A stretch of DNA of 11,856 nt from Nitrospinae bacterium CG11_big_fil_rev_8_21_14_0_20_56_8 (GCA_002796165.1 PCWF01000051.1:261-12116), one strand, 5' to 3'. Positions 1 to 8,670 are shown, counted from the stretch's first letter. The notes: generated by a model not told the origin, from the letters alone. Made by a program: numbers and translations.

Positions 1-1362
1 CTTTCCCCGCGAGGGAGGGATGACTTTCACGTACAGATCGCCGGAATACCAATGCCGAAGCGTTTCCCGGATATCGAGTCCGTCTTTGACCGACGAGGTG
101 AATTTTTCCGACCGCGCGAGATCGTGACTCAACAACCATCGGGACTGCTCCCGGACGTGGCTGTTGAGATTTTCGATTTTTTCGTCCTCCGGGGGCCAGG
201 AGCATTGTCCGTGGGGATTCCAATTGTATTTCCAATCTTCCCGTTTTTTAATGTCGGGTTGAGGCTTGAGGTCCAGCGTCCTCCATTCGAATTGGGTCTC
301 GTTTAACCGGTTTTTGGCGGAAGCCGCATGGCCTTCCTGTTCGTCGACGATGGCCTTGTCGATCCCCAAAGATAACGGTTCCAGTCCCGTTTGTTCCGTT
401 TCCTGGTAAGGATATTCCCGCGCGGCTTCGAGCACGGAGATTCCAAATGCGTCTCCGCCGATCTGCTTGGCCGCGCAGACGAGGGTGTACAGGTCGGGGG
501 TCAACCGGCCTTCAAGAAGGGTCAGGTTGCGGACGTACTGAAGAAAAATCTGGAACGACTGGGAGGTGAGGTTGTGGTAACGCACCTTATGGCGGTCGAT
601 AAAATTTTCCCGTGCGCGAAGCAGAATTTCTTTCACTCCATCCACTTCGACATCCTTGTCGGACCGCATCTCGATCCGGTTTTTTTCGTACAGGTACGTT
701 ACATAAGGAAACTCGGTGAGTGCGAAAAACAATGTGCCCGGATTCAGCGCATGCAACCGGGGAGCGGAATCGGGAGGTTCGGGGGGAGAGTAGGATTTGC
801 GCTCGTCGTACGCGTCCTTGATCCAGGGCCAGTCCACAACCGAACAAATGAGGACGATATTTTTGTAATCCAGTTCCAGCCGATGGAGTTGGTATCCCAT
901 CCATCGAGCGCGTTTGTCGTGCTGGCTGTCCGGGGCCGGGGGATTTTGAAACAGCATGAGGGAGGAATCGAATTTTTCCAGGGACAACCACTTGAGCGCC
1001 AGGGGATCGGGAAACGCCACTTTGCGGGTTTCGAAACAACGGGTGCTCCAATCGATATAGGCGCGGGGAACTCCCTCCTGCCTCGCGATGCGGATGCCCG
1101 TGATCAACGGCTGACAGGGATCGATGGGAACCATGTTCAGGACGCCGCCGGTTTCCATCTGGCAACTGGCGGTGAGGATGGGAAGGTAATCGATGCCCTG
1201 TTCCACGGTGGACTGAAACTCCGGCGGGAGGGCGACGGCCAGGCAATCGCAGGGCGACGACAACAGGCGTTGGCGCACCACGCGGGCAAAACTTCCGCTA
1301 CCGTGGATCACGGGAATGACGCGGATCTTTTCGCCGATCGCAAAAACGCCGGTGTCGGTCAT
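1..1362 (-). CDS. Partial large protein next to a MoxR-type ATPase; possible TIKI/TraB- or DUF5682-like protein (C-terminus off window)
   Basis: The frame is open from an ATG at 1362 to the window edge, 454 codons without a stop, so the gene continues to the left. It starts 11 bases after the stop of the AAA ATPase gene, with a GGA-containing ribosome-binding stretch in between, so the two are almost certainly co-transcribed. No signal peptide or membrane segment is seen, which suggests a cytoplasmic protein. The N-terminus has the pattern VIHGSGSFARVV (residues 18-29) followed by CDCLAVALPPEF (38-49). Further on, residues 84-105 read like an arginine-rich helix leading into a strand (ends AYIDW). 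This resembles the first strands and HxGxGS motif of TIKI/TraB/EreA-like and DUF5682 proteins; that assignment is inference. The Glu that usually ends the second strand would be Ala44 here, so activity may be altered. Residues 355-454 are rich in Trp, Lys and Glu and are not recognised. Confidence 0.85.
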   Translation of the reverse strand, partial: MTDTGVFAIGEKIRVIPVIHGSGSFARVVRQRLLSSPCDCLAVALPPEFQSTVEQGIDYLPILTASCQMETGGVLNMVPIDPCQPLITGIRIARQEGVPRAYIDWSTRCFETRKVAFPDPLALKWLSLEKFDSSLMLFQNPPAPDSQHDKRARWMGYQLHRLELDYKNIVLICSVVDWPWIKDAYDERKSYSPPEPPDSAPRLHALNPGTLFFALTEFPYVTYLYEKNRIEMRSDKDVEVDGVKEILLRARENFIDRHKVRYHNLTSQSFQIFLQYVRNLTLLEGRLTPDLYTLVCAAKQIGGDAFGISVLEAAREYPYQETEQTGLEPLSLGIDKAIVDEQEGHAASAKNRLNETQFEWRTLDLKPQPDIKKREDWKYNWNPHGQCSWPPEDEKIENLNSHVREQSRWLLSHDLARSEKFTSSVKDGLDIRETLRHWYSGDLYVKVIPPSRGK

Positions 1363-1373
1363 GCCGGATTCCG

Positions 1374-2327
1374 TCACCGGTCGGTGTCCGGGTGCAGGGG
1401 GCTGTCGTCTCCGAAGAAAAAGTCACCAAGCCCCAGGGGGAGGCGTTCCGCACCGAGGGCGCGCCGTTTTCGCGCCGCCATCTGATCCAGATCGAGGGCC
1501 TCATCGCCCAGGACTTTTTCCACCGCCTCTTTCCATGCCTTGTCTTTGGACAGGGGGTGGTCGGAATTCTGGCTGAGCCGTTTCAAGGCATATTGCAGGA
1601 TATGGATCCCGTCACGGGGAGAAAAATCCAGATCGAGCTGGTGCGACCGTTGTAGAAATTCCACCGTCCTTTGGAGCAGGTCCTCGCTTGCAAACGGAAG
1701 ATGATATTTGAGAATGGCCATTTCGTCCCGATGGCTGGGCATGATCAACTGAAGCGTGGGTTGCAGTCTTGAAAGGATGTAATCCGGAATTTCAAACGTG
1801 GATTCATCGCTGTTCATGGTGACGCAACACCGGAATTCCGTGTGCGCCTGGATCTGGATCCCGGCAATGATGGACTCCACATACCGTCGGTGATCGAGCA
1901 GGGGGGCGAGCGAGGCCCAGCTTTTCTCGTTCATCCGGTTGCCTTCGTCCAGAATACAGATTCCCCCGTTCAGCATGGCGCTGACCAGAGGCGACGCGTG
2001 GTATGAGATTTTTCCCGATTCGGCCAGAACGGGAGTGACCAGCAAATCTTCGGGCCGGGTGTCGCTGGTGCATTGGAAAATATAGAGCGGTTGTTTTCTC
2101 TTTTGACTGGCCACCATCGCCAGAGTGGTTTTCCCGATTCCCGGCATGCCAATGATGCGGGGTGCGAGGGGGAAATCCCGGGGATCGACCACCAGCCAAC
2201 AGGCGAGAACCTGCTTGAGCACCTCCGTTTGCCCAATCCATTCCGGTTTCGTGCGATCGGGCCGGCTGAGATTAAGCGTCACCCCGTCGAGCGTGACCGA
2301 TTGTCCTTTGGTAATTTGGTCTTCCAA
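1374..2327 (-). CDS. MoxR/AAA_5-family ATPase
   Basis: This is a 317-residue AAA+ ATPase of the MoxR/AAA_5 group (relatives include CbbQ/NorQ and GvpN), which use ATP to remodel partner proteins. Walker A is GMPGIGKT at residues 60-67. Walker B is ICILDE at 123-128, followed by GNR instead of the more usual INR. Sensor-1 Asn is N172 (in TMNSDE) and the likely arginine finger is R187 (in LSRLQP). The C-terminal lid helices contain DFSPRDGI near residue 215. The length is normal for the family. The start is a TTG at 2327: it has AAAGGA six bases upstream, and no other start codon lies further upstream in frame. It is separated from cusA by 107 bases with a plausible promoter, so it is probably its own transcription unit together with the downstream gene. 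MoxR proteins commonly act with a VWA-domain partner; none is visible here, but one could lie beyond the left edge. Confidence 0.93.
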   Translation of the reverse strand: MEDQITKGQSVTLDGVTLNLSRPDRTKPEWIGQTEVLKQVLACWLVVDPRDFPLAPRIIGMPGIGKTTLAMVASQKRKQPLYIFQCTSDTRPEDLLVTPVLAESGKISYHASPLVSAMLNGGICILDEGNRMNEKSWASLAPLLDHRRYVESIIAGIQIQAHTEFRCCVTMNSDESTFEIPDYILSRLQPTLQLIMPSHRDEMAILKYHLPFASEDLLQRTVEFLQRSHQLDLDFSPRDGIHILQYALKRLSQNSDHPLSKDKAWKEAVEKVLGDEALDLDQMAARKRRALGAERLPLGLGDFFFGDDSPLHPDTDR

Positions 2328-2333
2328 TGCGAT

Positions 2334-2339
2334 TCCTTT
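2334..2339 (-). promoter_or_regulatory. Ribosome-binding site deciding the TTG start of the AAA ATPase
   Basis: On the minus strand the bases read AAAGGA, then six bases (ATCGCA), then TTG. This is a good Shine-Dalgarno match and spacing, and it supports the non-ATG start of the ATPase gene. Confidence 0.6.
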
Positions 2340-2394
2340 CGTTGAATTTGCTTTAAGCCGTCTTTGGCGCCGGGTCCATTTTGACGTTCACTTT

Positions 2395-2424
2395 AGCATA
2401 CTGAGGGGGGAACGGGGGTGTCAA
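2395..2424 (-). promoter_or_regulatory. Candidate sigma70 promoter for the AAA ATPase module
   Basis: On the minus strand a perfect -35 box TTGACA (2424-2419) is followed by an 18-base, C-rich spacer and a -10 box TATGCT (2400-2395; four of six consensus bases). It begins just past the cusA stop codon and lies about 70 bases before the ATPase start. It would allow the ATPase and its downstream partner to be expressed independently of the copper operon. No convincing hairpin terminator was seen between cusA and this site, so read-through from cusA is also possible. Confidence 0.5.
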
Positions 2425-2434
2425 GCCACATGGA

Positions 2435-5400
2435 TCAGAGGTTGCGGGAACGGAGGTGTTTCTTCATCCGGTGTTCCAGGACCAGAGCGTAGAGGGCGGG
2501 GATGACGATGAGCGTTAAAATGCTAGCGGAGATCATTCCTCCCACCATGGGCGCCGCGATGCGTTTCATGATTTCTGATCCGGTTCCGTGACCCCACATG
2601 ATGGGCAGAAGCCCGCCGATAATGGCGCACACCGTCATCATGATGGGCCGGACCCGCTCGCAGGTCCCCATGATGAACACCTCCCGCAGGTCTTTCAGAT
2701 TATGGATTCCCCCGGTAGCGAGTTTTTTCTTGAATTCGTGGTCGATGTAAACCAGTATCAGAACCCCGATTTCTGCGGCCACTCCGGCAAGGGCGATAAA
2801 TCCCACCACGACCGCCACGCTCAATTCATATTTCAAATAGTAAAGGTACCAGATTCCCCCCACCAGGGAAAAGGGAAGGGAAACCATAACGATCAGGCTT
2901 TCGGTGACGTTCCGGAAGTTGAGATAAAGAAGCACAAATATGATGAAAAGGGTAAACGGAACGACAATCTTCAGTCGTTTCTTCGCACGCTCCATATATT
3001 CGTACTGTCCACTCCAAGTCAGGGTATAGCCTGGGGGAAGGGAGATTCTTTCCGCAATGATTTTCCTGGCATTTTCGACATAGGTGCCCACGTCGATATC
3101 CTTAATGTCGATGTAGATCCAGGCGTTTAACCGGGCGTTTTCACTTTTGATGACCGGGGGCCCTTTTTTGATCTGGATTTTACTGACTTGGGCCATGGGA
3201 ATATGCTCCCCGCGGGAGGTAGGAATCAGGACTCGTTGCAGGCTGTTGATATTGTCCCTCAGATCGCGGCTGTACCGCAAGTTGATGGGGTACCGCTCCA
3301 ATCCCTCGATGGTGGTCGTGATGTTCATTCCGCCGATTGCGGTTTGAATGATATCCTGGACATCCCCGGTGGTCAGCCCGTATCGGGCCGCTTCATCCCG
3401 GTCGATTTCGAAGTCGAGGAAGTTGCCCCCCACCACGCGCTCCGAGAAGACGCTGAGGGTGCCGGGAACTTCCCGGATAACCGATTCCACCATTTCTCCC
3501 AGATCCTGCAGTGTAGGAAGATCGGCTCCCGCAATTTTTATTCCCACCGGGGTTTTGATGCCTGTGGAGAGCATGTCGATACGTGTTTTAATCGGCATGG
3601 TCCAGGCATTGGTGACGCCGGGGATTTGAATGGCCGAGTCCATTGCTTCGGTCAGCTTTTTGATGGTCATTCCGGGTCGCCATTCAGTTTCGGGTTTGAG
3701 CATGATGGTGGTCTCCACCATGCTCAGGGGAGCAGGGTCCGTTGCGGTTTCCGCCCGCCCGATCTTGCCGAAAACATGGTGGACTTCGGGAAATTGTTTG
3801 ATGATCTTGTCGGTCTGCTGAAGGAGTTCCCGCGCTTTGGTGATGGAGATGCCCGGAAGAGTCGTTGGCATGTAAAGCAGGTCCCCCTCATTCAAGAAAG
3901 GCATGAACTCCGAGCCCAGACGATTGAGGGGAATCAGGGTCACCAGCAAAATAAGCAAGGCGACAAGGATGATGAGGAATTTCATCCTCAAGACCACCCA
4001 GATGATCGGTTTGTAAAGCGCGATCAGAAGAAAATTGATCGGATTTTTCTTTTCGGGGAGGATCCGCCCGCGCACGAAATATCCCATCATAACGGGGATG
4101 AGGGTAATGGAGAGAAAGGCCGCCGCGGCCATGGAATACGTTTTGGTAAAGGCCAGGGGAGAAAATAACCGCCCCTCCTGGGCCTGCAGGGTGAACACGG
4201 GAAGAAAAGAGATGGTGATGATCGCCAGGCTGAAAAACAGGGGGGGGCCGACTTCCGACGCGGCCTCGTAAATGATCTGCCAATGGTTTTTTTCACCCTG
4301 GTCGTGCTCGAGATGCTTGTGGGCGTTCTCGATCATGACGATCGCCCCGTCAATCATGGCTCCAATGGCGATGGCGATCCCGCCCAGGGACATGATGTTG
4401 GCCGTCAGCCCTTGCTTTTCCATGATGATGAAGGCGATCAGAATTCCCACCGGAAGGGTGACAATGGCCACCAGAGCAGAACGCAGGTGGAGGAGAAAAA
4501 CAAGGCAGATGAGGGAGACGATGAGGCTTTCCTCGATCAGCTTTTCTTTCAGCGTTTCGATCGCCCGTTCGATCAAGGCGGAGCGGTCGTAAACCGTCCG
4601 GATTTCCACCCCCTTGGGAAGGGACGCCTTCAGAGTTTCCAGTTTGCTTTTTATCCGTTGGATGACGCTCAGCGCATTTTCTCCGAAACGCATGATAACG
4701 ACGCCTCCCACCACTTCTCCCTCGCCGTTGAGCTCGACCAGTCCACGCCGGAGTTCAGGCCCCAATTGCACCCGCGCCACATCACGCACCAGGATGGGGG
4801 TCCCTTTGGGGTCCACCCCGACCGGGACCTTTTTTATATCTTCCACGTCATGGATGTACCCCAGGCCGCGGACCATGAACTCGGTTTCCGACATTTCCAG
4901 AAGTTTCCCTCCGACGTCGTTGTTGCTCCTTTGGATGGCGTGAATGATCTTTTTCAGGGGAATGTCGTAGGCGTTCAGCTTGTTGGGGTCCACTTCCACC
5001 TGGTATTGTTTCACGTATCCCCCGATACTGGCCACCTCGGCCACCCCCGGAACGGTTTGAAGCTCGTATCTCAGGTACCAGTCCTGCAAGGACCGGAGTT
5101 GCGAAAGGTCGTTACTGCCGGTCGTGTCCACGAGCGCGTACTCGAAAACCCAGCCGACCCCGGTGGCATCGGGGCCCAGGGAGGGGGTGACGCCGGGTGG
5201 AAGACGGTTGGCGACATAATTGAGTTGTTCCAGAACCCGGCTCCGGGCCCAGTACAAATCGGTTCCATCCTCAAATATGATGTATACGAACGAGAGGCCG
5301 AAAAAGGAATACCCCCGCACGACCTTGGAGTAAGGAACCGACAACATGGTGGTCGTCAGTGGATAGGTGATCTGGTCTTCAACGATACGAGGACCCTGCC

Positions 5401-5563
5401 CGGGAAACTGGGTAAAAATGATCACCTGGACGTCGCTCAGATCAGGAATGGCGTCCAGGGGCGTCCTCTGCATCGAGTACCCTCCCCACGCGATGAGGAA
5501 CAGCGTTCCCACAACAATCAGGAACCGGTTTTTCAATGAGGAGGAAATGATTTTTTTCAGCAT
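2435..5563 (-). CDS. cusA: CusA: copper/silver efflux RND pump (HME-RND inner-membrane subunit)
   Basis: This 1042-residue proton-driven RND transporter exports Cu(I)/Ag(I) through the CusCBA complex. It has the usual RND plan: TM1 at about 13-30, a periplasmic porter domain, TM2-6 at about 342-495, a second porter domain, and TM8-12 at about 862-1030. The metal site residues of E. coli CusA (M573, M623, M672) are all present as M565 (LLYM), M615 (PLSM) and M664 (RIDM). The relay methionine pairs are also present: M391/M999, M403/M478 and M410/M493. Of the proton-relay residues, D405 and E931 (E. coli E939) are kept, but E. coli K984 is replaced by I974 (context RVRPIMMT). The ATG at 5563 follows the cusB stop by 45 bases, with AGGA close upstream. 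The gene is the last of the cusC-cusB-cusA order. The full methionine path argues for Cu/Ag rather than Co/Zn/Cd (CzcA-type). Confidence 0.97.
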   Translation of the reverse strand: MLKKIISSSLKNRFLIVVGTLFLIAWGGYSMQRTPLDAIPDLSDVQVIIFTQFPGQGPRIVEDQITYPLTTTMLSVPYSKVVRGYSFFGLSFVYIIFEDGTDLYWARSRVLEQLNYVANRLPPGVTPSLGPDATGVGWVFEYALVDTTGSNDLSQLRSLQDWYLRYELQTVPGVAEVASIGGYVKQYQVEVDPNKLNAYDIPLKKIIHAIQRSNNDVGGKLLEMSETEFMVRGLGYIHDVEDIKKVPVGVDPKGTPILVRDVARVQLGPELRRGLVELNGEGEVVGGVVIMRFGENALSVIQRIKSKLETLKASLPKGVEIRTVYDRSALIERAIETLKEKLIEESLIVSLICLVFLLHLRSALVAIVTLPVGILIAFIIMEKQGLTANIMSLGGIAIAIGAMIDGAIVMIENAHKHLEHDQGEKNHWQIIYEAASEVGPPLFFSLAIITISFLPVFTLQAQEGRLFSPLAFTKTYSMAAAAFLSITLIPVMMGYFVRGRILPEKKNPINFLLIALYKPIIWVVLRMKFLIILVALLILLVTLIPLNRLGSEFMPFLNEGDLLYMPTTLPGISITKARELLQQTDKIIKQFPEVHHVFGKIGRAETATDPAPLSMVETTIMLKPETEWRPGMTIKKLTEAMDSAIQIPGVTNAWTMPIKTRIDMLSTGIKTPVGIKIAGADLPTLQDLGEMVESVIREVPGTLSVFSERVVGGNFLDFEIDRDEAARYGLTTGDVQDIIQTAIGGMNITTTIEGLERYPINLRYSRDLRDNINSLQRVLIPTSRGEHIPMAQVSKIQIKKGPPVIKSENARLNAWIYIDIKDIDVGTYVENARKIIAERISLPPGYTLTWSGQYEYMERAKKRLKIVVPFTLFIIFVLLYLNFRNVTESLIVMVSLPFSLVGGIWYLYYLKYELSVAVVVGFIALAGVAAEIGVLILVYIDHEFKKKLATGGIHNLKDLREVFIMGTCERVRPIMMTVCAIIGGLLPIMWGHGTGSEIMKRIAAPMVGGMISASILTLIVIPALYALVLEHRMKKHLRSRNL

Positions 5564-5608
5564 AAATCCTGAAACCCTTGCAGTTCACCCACCCGCGCAA
5601 TATCCGGG

Positions 5609-7342
5609 CTAATGCCCCATTTTTTCATGGTCGGTCTTTAAAAGAATGTTTCCGGGTGGCCGGGTTGCCTTTTTCTCTTGTGGCGCCGGAGGTGTTTCCA
5701 TTTTCGACCCTTCCGCCTGGCCTTCCCCGGGGCTTTCGTTTCTCATTGATTTCATTTCCGGCGGTCTGTTTTGAGACTGAAATTTGCCGAGAGCTTCCCT
5801 CAAACTGCTCTCCGAATCGATGAGAAAACCGGACGAAATGACCACCGTCTCGCCTTCTTTCAGTCCGTCGAGAACCTGGTAATTGTTTTTTGCCTGCGCC
5901 CCGAGCCGGACTTCCCGGCGTTCGAATTCCCCGGCGCTGTTTTTTACGATCACCCGCGTATGCTCTCCCGAAAAGAGAACGGCTTCTTCAGGTACGGCGA
6001 CGGCGTCCCGGGCTATCACGGACTTCAAGGTGATATTGGCGTACATGTCGGGTTTCAAGTTCCAGCCGGGATTGTCTAATTCCATCCGGACCTTCAACGT
6101 TCGTGTTTCCGATTGTAAAAATGGATCGATGTAGGTCACTTTCCCCGAGAAGGTCTTTCCGGGGAAAGAGGTGAGATTCATTTCGGCATCCTGTCCGATT
6201 TGGATCCAGGGGACTTCATATTCATAAATGTCGGCCAGCACCCAGATATTGGATAAATCCGCTATGGTATACAGGCTCATTCCCGGTTTTACATACATTC
6301 CATGCTGGGCTTTTTTCTCTATAACAAACCCTTGGTGCGGGGAATGAATATGCATTGTCTTGGTGATTTTCCGGTCTCTCATCAAACTTTCAATCTGGTG
6401 GCCGGGGACATCGAACAGTTCGAGTCTCCTGCGGGTGGACTCCAGAAGATTTTGCGCGCCCCTCCGGATTTCGGGGAACGAGCTATCCTTGAGAGACTGG
6501 TTGTACTTCATGGCCAGGAGCAGTTCCTCCTGCGTCGAAACCAGTTCCGGACTGTAAATTTCAAATAGGAGATCGCCTTCGTTTACCTCCTGCCCGGTAA
6601 AATCGACTTGTAGTTTCTCGATCCACCCTTCGTATTTGGTATGGATATGGTGTACTTTGCGTTCGTCGTAAGTCAGGCGGCCAACGGTGCGGATTTCCCG
6701 CCGCAGTTCCATTTTTTTGATTTTTCTTGTTTTGACCCCGATATTTTGGGCCATGGTTGGATTGATTTTGATTGCCCCGGTGTCTCCCATCCCGTTTTCA
6801 TAAACAGGCACCCGATCCATTCCCATTCTGGATTTTCCCGGCCGGTCGCTGATGTCCGTGGCATCCATGGGGTCCCTCCAGTATTTGATTTTTCTCTCAC
6901 CGGCGATCCCCGATCCTTCCGGCAAGAGGGAAGCTTGAGGAACGGGGCCACTTGGCCCGGGAAAATTTTTATCGATCAATCCGGTTACTGTTAGAGACAC
7001 CTTTTCTTTAACCGGTTTGACCTCCTGCAGGGCGAAGGACGACCATTTTTTTATATTCATTATCGTCCGGTCCATCATGTCGGGCCGGGTGGCGAATCCG
7101 AGCAGATAAATGATCCCCAGAAGAACCATCCATCCCAGCATTTTGAACATGCGGTGGGTTTTCTTCACCTCCCCGAACGGTTCCGATTCTGTTTCCTCAT
7201 GAAGGGGGAAAATGATTCCTTCCCCTGAAGTCAAGGGAAGGCGGTCCGAATCCGGTTTCCCGTTCGTTTCGCCAGCCGGTTCGGGGGGTGCAGACCTTTT
7301 CTCATTTTGCCCCTCTGGATCTTTGGAGTTGGTGTCCATCAT
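5609..7342 (-). CDS. cusB: CusB: periplasmic adaptor (membrane fusion protein) of the Cu/Ag efflux pump
   Basis: This 577-residue membrane fusion protein bridges CusA to the outer-membrane channel. Residues 1-64 are hydrophilic and Glu/Pro-rich, followed by one membrane segment at about 66-85. A heavy-metal-binding segment runs from about 153 to 181 (KYWRDPM ... PGKSRMGMD ... VPVY). Its Met159, Met173 and Met175 match the three Cu(I)-binding methionines of E. coli CusB, with one residue fewer between the first two. Barrel-sandwich/lipoyl and hairpin regions span about 228-365 (KYEGWIEKL, HSPHQGFV), followed by beta-barrel and membrane-proximal domains to about 510. The tail (about 520-577) is low-complexity and ends DHEKMGH, possibly a further metal site. 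The start is ATG-ATG at 7342, with GGAAGG nine bases upstream directly abutting the cusC stop, which indicates tight operon coupling. The ~64-residue N-terminal extension ahead of the anchor is unusual. A shorter start at Met65 is possible but has a poorer ribosome-binding site. Confidence 0.95.
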   Translation of the reverse strand: MMDTNSKDPEGQNEKRSAPPEPAGETNGKPDSDRLPLTSGEGIIFPLHEETESEPFGEVKKTHRMFKMLGWMVLLGIIYLLGFATRPDMMDRTIMNIKKWSSFALQEVKPVKEKVSLTVTGLIDKNFPGPSGPVPQASLLPEGSGIAGERKIKYWRDPMDATDISDRPGKSRMGMDRVPVYENGMGDTGAIKINPTMAQNIGVKTRKIKKMELRREIRTVGRLTYDERKVHHIHTKYEGWIEKLQVDFTGQEVNEGDLLFEIYSPELVSTQEELLLAMKYNQSLKDSSFPEIRRGAQNLLESTRRRLELFDVPGHQIESLMRDRKITKTMHIHSPHQGFVIEKKAQHGMYVKPGMSLYTIADLSNIWVLADIYEYEVPWIQIGQDAEMNLTSFPGKTFSGKVTYIDPFLQSETRTLKVRMELDNPGWNLKPDMYANITLKSVIARDAVAVPEEAVLFSGEHTRVIVKNSAGEFERREVRLGAQAKNNYQVLDGLKEGETVVISSGFLIDSESSLREALGKFQSQNRPPEMKSMRNESPGEGQAEGSKMETPPAPQEKKATRPPGNILLKTDHEKMGH

Positions 7343-7357
7343 GATTTTTGACCTTCC

Positions 7358-8638
7358 TCATTGGGTCAATTCGGTGCCAACCATATTTTCGAGTTCGGCG
7401 ATCGCCTTATTGTAATCACTCAGCTCGCGGTGATATTTGATCTCCCATTTGAACAATGTGATCTGGTTGTCCAGCAGGGTCAGGAAATCCACTCTTCCGA
7501 CCTGGTAGTCGGCCAGCGCGACCTCCAGGGACTGTTCGGCCTGGGGAATGATCCCCGTTTTAATGAGAGTGATCAGTTGGGCTACTTCCGCTTCCTGGTC
7601 CAGAATTTGTTTGATCCTGAGATAAACGTCATTTTTTACCTTGCGATAGGTTTCCCGGACCACCTCCACTTTATAGGACTCTTCCGCGACTTTTTTACTT
7701 TGCTTGGTGTCGTGCCAAAGCGGAATATTGATTCCCACGAATGCGGAGAAGAAGTCCGGGCGGTCCACCAGGGGCCCGTCCTCCCTCTGGCCATAGCCGA
7801 AACCCACATTGAAATTGGGATAGTACTCCCTTTCCGCCAACTGCCGGGAGAGGCCGTACTTGTCGATCAGAACTTTCAATTTATTCAGAATGGGCCGATG
7901 TGTTTCAGCCATGGTCTGAAGGGTCTCAATGTCCCGATGGAAGGGAAGCTTGGACATTTGCGGCGAAATGGACAACGGAGATTGCGGGAGCCGGTCCATC
8001 AGGGAGTTGAGCCGGGCCTGTTCCGACTGTTTCAGTTTTTCCAGGCGGATCAGTTCATCCAGCAATTTGGACAATTCCACCTGCGCCTTCAGCACGTCCT
8101 GTTGAATTCCTTTTCCGACGGTATATTTCGAGGCGGCGATGGTGACAAACTGCTCCAGCAGGGATTTGTTTTTCTCGGTAATCTCCGTGGACGCCAGGAT
8201 GAACGCCAGTTCGAAATAGGCCTGTTTAACCTCGCGCGCGATCTGGAGTTTCAACTCATCCAGATCGTTCTCGGCAACGCTGACATCCTTGAAAGTGATG
8301 TCGGATCGAAGGCCCAGTTTTCCAGGGAAGGGAAAATTCTGGGAAACGGTGATCTTTTTTTGTGTCATGGGTTCCTGGCCGAAATCGAATGTGTCCACCG
8401 GCATATTCATTAACTCGAAACGAAGTATGGGATCGTCCAGCGAACCGGCCTGGGGCGGAACCTGCTTCAATACCTTGATGTGGTTTTCCGCCTCCGCAAG
8501 GGCGGGGTTATTCTGGAGCGCGGTAGCGATGAATTGCCGAAGTGTCTCGGGAAGAACAGGATTCTCCCCAGCTCCCGAGGGAGTGGCAAAAGTCAATAGT
8601 ATGAATAACGCAAGAAAACAATGTTTTGAAGGATTCAT
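7358..8638 (-). CDS. cusC: CusC-like TolC-family outer-membrane channel
   Basis: This 426-residue outer-membrane efflux protein provides the exit duct of the pump. A signal peptide (hydrophobic core about 8-20, likely cut after SGA or AGA near residue 23) is followed by two OEP repeats of long amphipathic helices (about 30-215 and 245-420). The FPFPGKLGLR segment (102-111) and YYPNFNVGFGYG (272-283) are typical strand/hairpin regions of these channels. No lipobox Cys follows the signal peptide, so unlike E. coli CusC it is probably not acylated; Cys7 lies before the hydrophobic core. It ends 15 bases before cusB. The start at 8638 has a weak Shine-Dalgarno, and no better start is available nearby. 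The name cusC rests mainly on its place in front of cusB and cusA, since TolC-family sequence alone does not fix the substrate. Confidence 0.92.
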   Translation of the reverse strand: MNPSKHCFLALFILLTFATPSGAGENPVLPETLRQFIATALQNNPALAEAENHIKVLKQVPPQAGSLDDPILRFELMNMPVDTFDFGQEPMTQKKITVSQNFPFPGKLGLRSDITFKDVSVAENDLDELKLQIAREVKQAYFELAFILASTEITEKNKSLLEQFVTIAASKYTVGKGIQQDVLKAQVELSKLLDELIRLEKLKQSEQARLNSLMDRLPQSPLSISPQMSKLPFHRDIETLQTMAETHRPILNKLKVLIDKYGLSRQLAEREYYPNFNVGFGYGQREDGPLVDRPDFFSAFVGINIPLWHDTKQSKKVAEESYKVEVVRETYRKVKNDVYLRIKQILDQEAEVAQLITLIKTGIIPQAEQSLEVALADYQVGRVDFLTLLDNQITLFKWEIKYHRELSDYNKAIAELENMVGTELTQ

Positions 8639-8670
8639 GGGAAGGCCCGAAGTTTGGGGAACCGGTGGCT

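Noticed and set aside
391..1485. 364-codon plus-strand open frame
   Set aside because: It is antisense to the partial minus-strand gene (1362 to below 1), whose frame is open for 454 codons, directly follows the ATPase gene and has sensible codon use. The plus-strand product has no recognisable domain and no ribosome-binding site.
3188..4168. 326-codon plus-strand open frame inside cusA
   Set aside because: It is the His/Asp-rich antisense shadow of a strongly conserved RND pump gene; the same applies to 4283-5539.
5590..5615. GGGC-ATTA-GCCC hairpin at the end of cusB
   Set aside because: It has a four-base stem overlapping the stop codon and no T-run; it is unlikely to stop transcription within the cus operon.
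7361..8413. 350-codon plus-strand open frame
   Set aside because: It is antisense to the TolC-family gene, whose protein is clearly recognisable, and has no independent support.
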